A stretch of DNA of 6,332 bases. It comes from Bacteroidales bacterium (GTDB lineage: Bacteria > Bacteroidota > Bacteroidia > Bacteroidales > VadinHA17). Made by a program: the position numbers and the translations under genes. This document shows positions 1 to 6,332 of this stretch, piece by piece (position 1 is the stretch's first letter; the number at the start of each line of letters is the position of its first letter). Below the pieces are notes generated by a model, which searched no databases, had not been told where the DNA came from, and worked only from the letters and a program-made list of their open reading frames with translations. Location of the stretch: positions 1-6,332 of the forward strand of contig JAUYBT010000173.1 of the NCBI GenBank assembly GCA_030692905.1, given 5' to 3'.

Positions 1-32
1 TTTGCATCAATGTAAACAGTTGGTTTTGTTTT

Positions 33-63
33 AAGATACCCCGCTGCTTGCGGCGGGGAGCTT
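33..63. repeat. GC-rich palindrome with CUUG tetraloop (REP-like repeat or terminator)
   Basis: CCCCGC at 39-44 pairs with GCGGGG at 53-58. A T-G wobble (45/52) and a G-C pair (46/51) extend this to an 8-bp stem closing the loop CTTG (47-50), a known stable tetraloop in the G(CUUG)C context. AAG at 33-35 can pair with CTT at 61-63 across a small internal loop. The stem is strongly GC-rich inside otherwise A/T-rich DNA, and ATTTTTGG follows at 65-72. It could be the Rho-independent terminator of a gene ending left of the window, though the T-run starts seven bases after the stem and is short. It could also be a copy of a dispersed REP-like palindrome. The hairpin is certain from sequence; which role it has is inference. 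Confidence 0.6.
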
Positions 64-151
64 CATTTTTGGTATTCTTAAAATATAACGAAAAAAAAAT
101 TTCAGCTTTGTTTCAAAAAAATGATAGTTGTCATACATCATACTAAAAAAA

Positions 152-183
152 ATTGTATCTTGCATTATAGTTTTTTAACTTTA
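152..183 (+). promoter_or_regulatory. Candidate Bacteroidetes-type promoter of the susCD-like operon
   Basis: The Bacteroidetes primary-sigma consensus is TTTG near -33 and TAnnTTTG near -7, separated by about 19-21 bases. Here ATTG (152-155) is followed, after exactly 20 bases, by TAACTTTA (176-183), which matches every fixed -7 position except the final G. Transcription would begin around 188-193, leaving a leader of about 35 bases before the ATG at 226. The placement also argues against starting translation at the upstream in-frame ATG at 121. The surrounding DNA is A/T-rich, so a chance match is possible. Confidence 0.4.
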
Positions 184-225
184 ATGATGTTTAAATCCCT
201 AATACTTTACCCAAAAATCAATGAA

Positions 226-3200
226 ATGAGAACAATCCTATTTATGTGTTTAACGGCAATGGGGATACTGCTCTCTCAAAGCACTATTGCCCAGCCCAGA
301 ACTGTTACAGGTTTTGTGACTGATGCCAGCACTAATGAACCGTTACCGGGTGTAAATGTGGTTATTAAAACCACAACTCAGGGAACGAGTACAGGCGTGA
401 ATGGCTCTTACTCAATTATCGCATCTCCCGGACAGGTACTGGTTTTTACATCTATTGGTTATACTCCGAAGGAGGTTATTGTAGAAAGTTCCGACAGAAT
501 TGATGTGCAACTTAGTCCGGATGTTAAAATGATAGATGAAGTTGTGGTTACCGCTGAATTTGGTATGAAAAGGGTTGCCAGGTCTATTGGCTCATCTGTT
601 CAGACTGTAAAGGCTTTGGACATTATTGAATCTGGTCGCGACAACTTTATAACAGCGTTACAAGGTCGTATTGCCGGAATGAATGTTGGATCAACAAGTG
701 GGGCCCCTGGTGCCTCAAACACAGTGGTTTTAAGAAGCATAACCTCCATCTCCGGTAATAACCAGCCATTGTATGTAGTTGATGGTATACCAATGAATAA
801 CTCCACCTTTGATCCGGTTAACTCTGTCGGTAGTTCAAGCCTGGAATATTATTCGGCTCGCAACCTTGACTATGCCTCCCGTGGTAATGATATGAATCCT
901 GAAGACATTGAATCAATGACTGTATTAAAAGGTGCCGCTGCCGCTGCACTTTATGGTTCGGATGCCTCAAGCGGAGCCATCATTATTACAACAAAAAAAG
1001 GATCACTAGGTAAAGGCAAAGTAGCTTATAGCAATTCATTCCGTTGGGATAATGCTTATGGTTACCCAGAGTTCCAGACCAAATATGCAAACGGTTATTA
1101 TGGAACTACTAACTATTATTATATAAATCGATTTGGAGGCCTTTATCCGGACGGCGTGAACCTTTATGACAATATTTCTGCCATCTTGCAGCCTGGTTAT
1201 ACATCAAAACATAATTTCTCGGCTGAAGGAGGAACAGACAGAATTACTCTGCGCGCATCGGCGTCGTCTCTAAATCAGAAGGGTATTGTTAAAACCTCAG
1301 AGTTTTCCAGGTTTAACCTGTCGCTATCGGGTAAAGCAGTAATAAATGATTGGTTAAACTTTGAGTCTTCAATGCAATATGCTAATACTGATAACAACAA
1401 AGTACCTATAGGTACTGAAGGGCCATTATACAGGGCGATGCTCTGGCCGATTGTTGATGACATGTCAAAGTATCTGGCTGCAGACGGTTCTCATATGTCA
1501 GCACCGGCTTATTATCTGGATGGGGATTTGCTTAACCCTTTATACGGAATATATAAAAATAAATTTTATGATGAGTCTAACCGTTTCATCTCAAATTTAT
1601 CAGCAAATATTACTCCTGTCAAAAACGCATTTATTCGTTTGCAGGTTGGCTGGGACGTTGGTATGCAGACTTATATAGGCTCCAGACACCCTTATTATGA
1701 TACTTATCAGGATGGAACAGGATATTATAACATCACAAAGTCGGACTTTTCGGACCCGACTCTGAACATTCTTACAGGTTATTCAAATGAGTTTCTCAAC
1801 AAAAAGTTATCCTTTTCAGCTCAGTTTGGATATCACCAGCTTGAGAATGGGGTAACCCGACTTGCTACTACAGGTTCCAAATTTGCAGTTATTGATTTTC
1901 AGTCAATCAACAACTGTGATCCTTTATCGATCAGTTCAACGCAGAGAACAACAAAAAGAAGGATACAGGCCCTTTCAGGTCAGTTAGAGTTCGGTTATAA
2001 CAGGATGGCGTATCTGACCTTTCGTGGACGTAATGACTGGTCATCAACATTACCTGTAGAGAATAACCGTTATTTCTATCCGTCTATCGAAGGCTCATTC
2101 ATCCTCACAGAATTGCCTTTCATTAAGAATGTTAAACCGATCAGTTATCTAAAACTTCGTGGCACTATTGCACAGGTTGGTAAAGATGCCGGCCCTCTGG
2201 AGATTGATCCTCAATTGGAACCTACATTCTTATGGGGTGGAGGTTACAGATATGGTTTTACTGGTCCTAATAAAAATCTTAAGCCCGAACTTACAACCTC
2301 AAAAGAAATAGGTTTTGAAGGTCGTTTCTTTGGCGATAGAATAAATACCGATTTCACGTATTTCTGGACCTATTGTGATAATCAGATTATTAAAAACTTC
2401 CGGTTGAGTTATGGTACAGGATTCGTACTAAACACAAGGAATGTGGGTATTTTTAAAACCTGGGGATGGGAATCTCATATTGACGGAGATGTCATCCGCA
2501 TGGCATCCGGCCTGACCTGGAATCTTGGATTTAATTCGTCACATACTGAATCGGAAGTCGTTTTTCTTCCTAAAAACGTAACAGAATATTATAACGCTTA
2601 TACATGGAACTCAGGAAACATCCGTAACGGTATTCAGGTTGGTTTTCCGGTAACATCTCTTACAGGTCTGGCATATCTGCGCAATGATGCAGGAGATATT
2701 TTAATCAGCCCTACAACCGGACTTCCGGTTACAAGTGGAAGCTGGAGCGTAATCGGTGACCGCGAACCAAAATTACGTTTTGGTATAACTTCCAATGTCA
2801 GTTACAAGGGATTACGTCTCTATGCTATGTTCTCAGGCCGATATAAAGCAACAGTTGTAAACGGAACCAAACGTCTAATGATGCAATCCGGTCTTAGCCA
2901 GGAGTCAGTTGAACTTCGCGAAAAAGGTACTGTGGTCTTCAATGGTGTTTTACAGGATGGAAATGAAAACACTGCCACTCCCACAAAAAACAACATTTCT
3001 GTTGCATACGGTGCTTTTCCTACGACTTATACCGGTGGGGACGAAGACTGGCTGGAGAAAAATGTTCGTTACCTGCGTTTGCAGGAGCTGCGTCTTAATT
3101 ATAATTTACCCTCTAAATGGCTGATGAAAACACCTTTATCGCAGGCAAGTGTTTTTGTAGCTGGTAACGACCTGTTAGTATGGACGAACTATTCCGGTAT

Positions 3201-3321
3201 TGATGCGGTTGGAAACACGGTATCCGCAGCTCTCGGTGGTACAGGTGGTGAGGGAATGGATGTCTGGGCACTGCCTAATCCCAGAGGGTACTCAATTGGC
3301 TTAAGTGTGACGTTTAAATAA
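226..3321 (+). CDS. SusC/RagA-family TonB-dependent outer-membrane transporter
   Basis: This is the TonB-driven import channel of a SusCD pair, an outer-membrane barrel that takes up an oligomeric nutrient captured by its SusD lid. The product is 1031 residues, normal for the family. A signal peptide occupies residues 1-22 (MR, hydrophobic core, cleavage likely after STIA). A carboxypeptidase-regulatory-like beta-sandwich covers about 25-103 (TGFVTDASTNEPLPGVNV), then a TonB-box-like DEVVVTA at 104-110. The plug domain spans about 110-259, with LQGRIAGMNV (145 on), PLYVVDGIP (181-189), NPEDIESMTVLKGAAAAALYG (224 on) and ITTKKG ending at 259. The barrel fills the rest, with RNDWSSTLP (602 on), VRYLRLQELRLNYNLP (947 on), NDLLVWTNYSGIDA (981 on) and a C-terminal SVTFK strand. 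No STN domain precedes the sandwich. The frame stays open upstream to an ATG at 121, but the ATG at 226 is preferred because it begins a clean signal peptide and lies downstream of the promoter. The substrate cannot be told from sequence. Confidence 0.95.
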   Translation: MRTILFMCLTAMGILLSQSTIAQPRTVTGFVTDASTNEPLPGVNVVIKTTTQGTSTGVNGSYSIIASPGQVLVFTSIGYTPKEVIVESSDRIDVQLSPDVKMIDEVVVTAEFGMKRVARSIGSSVQTVKALDIIESGRDNFITALQGRIAGMNVGSTSGAPGASNTVVLRSITSISGNNQPLYVVDGIPMNNSTFDPVNSVGSSSLEYYSARNLDYASRGNDMNPEDIESMTVLKGAAAAALYGSDASSGAIIITTKKGSLGKGKVAYSNSFRWDNAYGYPEFQTKYANGYYGTTNYYYINRFGGLYPDGVNLYDNISAILQPGYTSKHNFSAEGGTDRITLRASASSLNQKGIVKTSEFSRFNLSLSGKAVINDWLNFESSMQYANTDNNKVPIGTEGPLYRAMLWPIVDDMSKYLAADGSHMSAPAYYLDGDLLNPLYGIYKNKFYDESNRFISNLSANITPVKNAFIRLQVGWDVGMQTYIGSRHPYYDTYQDGTGYYNITKSDFSDPTLNILTGYSNEFLNKKLSFSAQFGYHQLENGVTRLATTGSKFAVIDFQSINNCDPLSISSTQRTTKRRIQALSGQLEFGYNRMAYLTFRGRNDWSSTLPVENNRYFYPSIEGSFILTELPFIKNVKPISYLKLRGTIAQVGKDAGPLEIDPQLEPTFLWGGGYRYGFTGPNKNLKPELTTSKEIGFEGRFFGDRINTDFTYFWTYCDNQIIKNFRLSYGTGFVLNTRNVGIFKTWGWESHIDGDVIRMASGLTWNLGFNSSHTESEVVFLPKNVTEYYNAYTWNSGNIRNGIQVGFPVTSLTGLAYLRNDAGDILISPTTGLPVTSGSWSVIGDREPKLRFGITSNVSYKGLRLYAMFSGRYKATVVNGTKRLMMQSGLSQESVELREKGTVVFNGVLQDGNENTATPTKNNISVAYGAFPTTYTGGDEDWLEKNVRYLRLQELRLNYNLPSKWLMKTPLSQASVFVAGNDLLVWTNYSGIDAVGNTVSAALGGTGGEGMDVWALPNPRGYSIGLSVTFK

Positions 3322-3346
3322 TTGATAATGCTAAAAAATTGAAACT

Positions 3347-5221
3347 ATGATAAAAAAGATATCATTTTCCGTTGTTTTGCTGACATTTCTTCTCTTCATG
3401 ATTACTAGTTGTGAAAAATACCTCGATGTCAACAAAAATATGGATGCTCCTGCTTATGTGGATGGTTATCTTTACTTAGCCGGAATCATCCAAGCGTATA
3501 ATGGCATGTATTACGATGTACGTGCCACAGGTGGTCTTACCCAAATGTTGGGTACCGGTTCATATACCACTTTCGCAACCCATTATTATTCTGCTGGAAG
3601 TGATGCAGGTGGTGAGATGTGGCGGTTTGTTTACTGGCTTCAGGGGATGAACCTTGAAAACATGATCAATCAATCAGTTAAGAATGAGGAATGGACTTTA
3701 GCCGGGATAGGCTATGCCATTAAAGCATTCTCATGGGATCAGATGACCAAACACCATGGCGAACTGATTCTGAAAGATGCTTTCGTGCCGGGACTGCTAT
3801 CACACAGGTATGATTATCAGGATACAATATACACTGCAGTGAGGGGATGGGCATACAAGGCCATCGAGTACCTGGAAAAGGAGGATAATAAGAGCTACGG
3901 TACAAAGATCAGCGGCAATGATTATATATATGGTGGAGACAAAGCTAAATGGATCAAATTTGCTTATGGCGTAATAGTCCGTAACTTAGCTTCTTTATCC
4001 AACAAAACTAACTTTACAGCTGCTTATGCTCCTGAACTAATTACCTGTGCCAATAAATCATTAGCCTCATCCCTTGATGATGCCACTGTTAAAACTGGCG
4101 GAGGCGGTGCAGCTGCAGCACAATCGGCCTATAATAACTTCTGGGGTACAACCAGGGTTAACCTATCATATGTCTATTGGCAGCACGAATATGCGGTTCA
4201 GGTATTTACCGGTACTGTTCCAAGATATGATCAAGCCACGAGTAATAAAATACCGATTGCCGGTAATACTTACTATCCATATGAATTGGCTGCTAAACAG
4301 ATTATTTGTGATACAATAACTACTACTACTACAGGGAATTACGACCCGCGTGTTGCCGTTAAACTGGCAACCGTTGATGATCCCACCTATGATTATATGA
4401 GCAATATTAACCGCATCAAGAGGCGCAAATATTATGGTGGTTCCTTTACTGGCACAGCTGGTCCGATTGGAACTGCACCTTCGGTCTATGGGCGGAATGC
4501 CAGTTCATCTACTACTCTTGATGGCAAAGGCCGCTGGCTTTTCAGGGATGATGCACCTTATATCCTTATGACATGCGCAGAGATTAAATTCTGCCTGGCC
4601 GAAGCATACTGGAAATTAGGTCAGAAACTCGAGGCTTTTACTGCCTTTAAAGCCGGTGTCAGGGCCGATCTGGATTTCACAGCCAATTATATCTCCCCCG
4701 GTACTGCAGGAAAGGCTGAAGGTGGTGATAAAATTACGAAGACCACATTTACTACTCTGGCTTCGCAATATGCTGCCGGGCCTTATGTAGATGGTCTTGC
4801 CCCAGTAGATTTCTCACTGTCGCACATCATGATGCAGAAATGGATTGCTCTTTACCCTTGGGGTGCTGAGGAAGCATGGGTGGATATGCGTAAATATCAT
4901 TACGACATAGCATACACCGGAGATTATCCTTCCAGCGGTAACGGTTGGGATCTTTCTTCAGTAACTCAAAAATGGGATACTGATCCCACAAAAGTTTACA
5001 AAGGCCTTTATCTGTCTCCGGCTCAGGTACAGAACCGGAAAAGCGCTTACAATACATTTAATGGAGGTTCACCCTGTTACCGGATCAGGCCTCGTTATAA
5101 CTCTGAGTATATGTGGAACAAACCATCTTTGGATTTGTTAAAACCCATTGCAGGAACAGCAGATAACTATCAGACCTCGATTCCGTGGTTTGCTTATCCG
5201 GGTGATATGCCTACTAAGTAA
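3347..5221 (+). CDS. SusD/RagB-family nutrient-binding outer-membrane lipoprotein (SusD-like_2 type)
   Basis: This is the surface lipoprotein that acts as hinged lid and ligand-capture partner of the transporter encoded 25 bases upstream. The product is 624 residues, somewhat longer than a typical SusD of about 500-600. The signal peptide ends in a lipobox, ITSC, with the lipidated Cys at residue 22, followed by EKYLDVNKN, a family-typical mature start. Helical TPR-like segments are visible around 116-150 (AGIGYAIKAFSWDQMTKHHG) and 403-435 (APYILMTCAEIKFCLAEAYWKLG). The C-terminal signature QKWIALYPWGAEEAWVDMRK lies at 497-516. The overall pattern fits Pfam SusD-like_2 (PF12771) better than classical SusD; this is from recall, not a search. 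Low-complexity spots are Gly4-Ala4 at 251-258 and a five-Thr run near 325-329 encoded by an ACT repeat. The ATG at 3347 is the only start that gives an intact lipoprotein signal. The frame is intact, and the ligand is unknown. Confidence 0.93.
   Translation: MIKKISFSVVLLTFLLFMITSCEKYLDVNKNMDAPAYVDGYLYLAGIIQAYNGMYYDVRATGGLTQMLGTGSYTTFATHYYSAGSDAGGEMWRFVYWLQGMNLENMINQSVKNEEWTLAGIGYAIKAFSWDQMTKHHGELILKDAFVPGLLSHRYDYQDTIYTAVRGWAYKAIEYLEKEDNKSYGTKISGNDYIYGGDKAKWIKFAYGVIVRNLASLSNKTNFTAAYAPELITCANKSLASSLDDATVKTGGGGAAAAQSAYNNFWGTTRVNLSYVYWQHEYAVQVFTGTVPRYDQATSNKIPIAGNTYYPYELAAKQIICDTITTTTTGNYDPRVAVKLATVDDPTYDYMSNINRIKRRKYYGGSFTGTAGPIGTAPSVYGRNASSSTTLDGKGRWLFRDDAPYILMTCAEIKFCLAEAYWKLGQKLEAFTAFKAGVRADLDFTANYISPGTAGKAEGGDKITKTTFTTLASQYAAGPYVDGLAPVDFSLSHIMMQKWIALYPWGAEEAWVDMRKYHYDIAYTGDYPSSGNGWDLSSVTQKWDTDPTKVYKGLYLSPAQVQNRKSAYNTFNGGSPCYRIRPRYNSEYMWNKPSLDLLKPIAGTADNYQTSIPWFAYPGDMPTK
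4319..4333 (+). repeat. Short ACT trinucleotide repeat inside the susD-like gene
   Basis: Four ACT units (4319-4330) followed by ACA encode five consecutive Thr residues. The unit is three bases and in frame, so gain or loss of a unit would change the Thr count without breaking the reading frame. It is too short to be called a proven contingency locus. Confidence 0.6.
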
Positions 5222-5242
5222 TTGTATAAATATTAAAAGTCA

Positions 5243-6085
5243 ATGATTATGAAAATAAATAAATATTTAAGTCTGGTTCTGGCGATAACTCTGTTGGTTT
5301 CGTGCGAGAAAAACAAAATTGAATACAATACTACAGATATCGCTGATAAGGCAGAATTTCAGCTGCACTACTATGTTCCTGTAACAGCCGTTGCTGCCAA
5401 TAACATCACTAAAGTTGAGATTAATGGCCAGTTATTCGCCAACAATAAAGCTCCTCTTACTACCTACAATGCCATACCAAACGGGGCAGTGGGACGATTC
5501 TATGCCGTTGATCCGGGCACTGTAAACATAAAGATGTATACAGGTACTGACATGGCAACACTGGTTTATGACCAGAATACAACATTGACAGCTGGCAAGC
5601 AGAATGTTTTTGTGCATGACTTCATTCAGGTTCCAGTGGTGTTCAGTAATGATTACCCATATACACCTAATGCAACAGGAGTTACTGATTCAACCGCCTG
5701 GGTAAAGTTCTACAATTTTCTTTACGAAACATCAGGAGCGCCATCTGGTAAGAAATTACAATATCAGTATATTGATTCCCGTACCAGTCTTCCGGTAAAC
5801 ATTGGTCAACCTGTTTCTTTTGGAGAGACAACGGGCTGGCAAAAGGTTACAGTGGTTAAAAGTGTTAATATCTCTTCAGGTTCACGCCTTATAACCTTTA
5901 AGATGAAAGAAGTGGATATCAACGGAGTTATTGGAGATCTCCAGATAAGGGGTACCAGCGGATCCTATGCAGCCTACAGCGCTACAGCAACGCTCTTTAT
6001 TGGTCGAAGGTATCACCACACAATGGCCGGATTTAGGGCTGTTGCTTCCCCTAATTCATCAGTAAGAATATTTACTGCACTCTAA
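5243..6085 (+). CDS. Accessory surface lipoprotein in SusE/F position, possibly two DUF4397-like domains
   Basis: This is the third gene of the operon, 21 bases after the susD-like stop, and very probably cotranscribed. It encodes 280 residues from the ATG at 5243, or 278 from the ATG at 5249. The second start (MKINKYLS) gives an equally good signal peptide and the choice is open. The lipobox is LVSC with the lipidated Cys at residue 21 (5243 numbering), so the product should be membrane-anchored. The mature part looks all-beta in two parts. Part one, about 37-130, contains ITKVEINGQLF and closes with NVFVHDF (121-127). Part two, about 150-280, has WVKFYNFLYE (153-162), VSFGETTGW (191-199) and RRYHHTMAGFRA (255-266). 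Both parts loosely resemble DUF4397-type beta-sandwiches, but this is pattern memory. Position and lipidation suggest a surface-exposed accessory binder for the transporter's substrate, analogous to SusE/SusF without clear homology. No catalytic motif was seen. Confidence 0.85.
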   Translation: MIMKINKYLSLVLAITLLVSCEKNKIEYNTTDIADKAEFQLHYYVPVTAVAANNITKVEINGQLFANNKAPLTTYNAIPNGAVGRFYAVDPGTVNIKMYTGTDMATLVYDQNTTLTAGKQNVFVHDFIQVPVVFSNDYPYTPNATGVTDSTAWVKFYNFLYETSGAPSGKKLQYQYIDSRTSLPVNIGQPVSFGETTGWQKVTVVKSVNISSGSRLITFKMKEVDINGVIGDLQIRGTSGSYAAYSATATLFIGRRYHHTMAGFRAVASPNSSVRIFTAL

Positions 6086-6106
6086 AAAAATATTTCTCTA
6101 AAGCGA

Positions 6107-6148
6107 AAGGCTGTCCCATTTCAATTTTGAGACAGCCTTCTGTTTTTT
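6107..6148 (+). terminator. Rho-independent terminator of the three-gene operon
   Basis: AAGGCTGTC (6107-6115) pairs perfectly with GACAGCCTT (6131-6139), a 9-bp stem. After one C/A mismatch, two further pairs (6117-6118 with 6128-6129) extend it inward. A run of six T (6143-6148) follows three bases after the stem. It begins 21 bases after the stop of the last operon gene, as expected for the operon's main terminator. Confidence 0.85.
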
Positions 6149-6150
6149 GA

Positions 6151-6186
6151 GAGGCTACCTTTAAACAGGCAGCCTCATTCATTTTT
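6151..6186 (+). terminator. Second tandem hairpin, probable backup terminator
   Basis: GAGGCT (6151-6156) pairs with AGCCTC (6171-6176). After an A/C mismatch, CCT (6158-6160) pairs with AGG (6167-6169), leaving a six-base loop. A broken T-rich stretch, ATTCATTTTT (6177-6186), follows. It starts two bases after the T-run of the first terminator. Its arms share AGGCT/AGCCT with the first hairpin, so the two could exchange pairing partners. Confidence 0.55.
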
Positions 6187-6255
6187 ATGTAAAGACATCA
6201 ACAAACAGTATCACTTTAAATTGTTATTTTTACACCTTACTTTTTAAAATCAGGT

Positions 6256-6332
6256 ATGGTAAAAAACAGCAGCAGACTGGTTTCCCTCGATATCTTCAGG
6301 GGATTAACAGTAGCTTTTATGATTATCGTGAA
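6256..6332 (+). CDS. N-terminus of acyltransferase-like membrane protein (COG4299/DUF5009 type), cut by window edge
   Basis: Only 25 complete codons are visible, reading MVKNSSRLVSLDIFRGLTVA and then FMIIV, before the window ends. The R-x-x-S-L-D-x-F-R-G motif followed at once by a hydrophobic helix is the typical start of predicted multi-pass acyltransferases related to heparan-alpha-glucosaminide N-acetyltransferase (COG4299, NagX-like, DUF5009/DUF1624). These move an acetyl group across the inner membrane onto a sugar amine. The upstream CAGGT is at most a weak ribosome-binding site. Two terminators and about 70 further bases separate it from the SusCD operon, so it is probably a separate transcription unit. 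The family call rests on a short motif, and the true length and intactness cannot be judged. Confidence 0.7.
   Translation, partial: MVKNSSRLVSLDIFRGLTVAFMIIV

Noticed and set aside
103..110. CAGCTTTG, resembling the TAnnTTTG -7 element
   Set aside because: It has a mismatch in the essential first T and no TTG at 19-21 bases upstream; the 152-183 pair is better spaced.
121..140. Short inverted repeat ATGAT / ATCAT upstream of the promoter candidate, a possible operator
   Set aside because: The arms are only five bases in A/T-rich DNA; such matches arise by chance and no regulator is visible to pair with it.
600..806. Minus-strand open frame of 68 codons antisense to the SusC plug region
   Set aside because: It lies wholly within a strongly conserved coding region and has no recognisable product or leader. 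Similar short antisense frames at 1275-1463, 3720-3905, 4827-5057 and 5432-5617 were dismissed for the same reason.
2909..3124. Alternate-frame plus-strand reading of about 70 codons within the SusC barrel, and similar ones at 1451-1678 and 4074-4319
   Set aside because: These are overlaps inside well-supported family genes with no independent start signal or recognisable protein.
6107..6176. Paired GGCTGTC/GACAGCC palindromes considered as insertion-sequence ends
   Set aside because: The arms are close together with a T-run after the first stem and no transposase or target duplication; termination explains them.
6221..6245. TTG plus TACTTTTT before the acyltransferase-like gene, a possible promoter
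   Set aside because: The spacing is only 14 bases instead of 19-21, and TATTTTTA at 6225-6232 has no matching upstream TTG; a promoter is expected nearby but I cannot place it.

Overview
The window reads as a Bacteroidota (Bacteroidetes) chromosome fragment of moderate-to-low GC. Evidence for this is a SusC-type TonB-dependent transporter directly followed by a SusD-type lipoprotein, A/T-rich leaders without clear Shine-Dalgarno sequences, and a candidate promoter of the Bacteroidetes -33/-7 type. The order or genus cannot be fixed from this sequence alone.

Layout: bases 1-225 are non-coding. They hold a GC-rich palindrome with a CUUG tetraloop near the left edge (a terminator of an unseen upstream gene or a dispersed REP-like repeat), A/T-rich DNA and a candidate promoter at 152-183. 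A plus-strand three-gene operon follows: a SusC-like transporter (226-3321), a SusD-like_2 lipoprotein (3347-5221) and a third lipoprotein in the SusE/F position (5243-6085), with gaps of 25 and 21 bases. Two tandem hairpins (6107-6148 and 6151-6186) close the operon. At the right edge (6256 onward) the first 25 codons of an acyltransferase-like membrane protein (COG4299/DUF5009 type) are visible.

The three operon genes form one outer-membrane uptake machine. SusC would be the TonB-driven barrel, SusD its hinged extracellular lid that captures ligand, and the third lipoprotein an accessory surface binder. No glycoside hydrolase, protease, sigma/anti-sigma pair or hybrid two-component regulator lies in the window, and SusC has no N-terminal STN signalling domain. 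The substrate is therefore unknown and regulation by a FecIR-type relay is unlikely.

I found no CRISPR array, tRNA/rRNA, insertion sequence or defence module. The least characterised items are the third lipoprotein, the left-edge palindrome and the paired terminators. The rest is a well-formed but ordinary SusCD locus.
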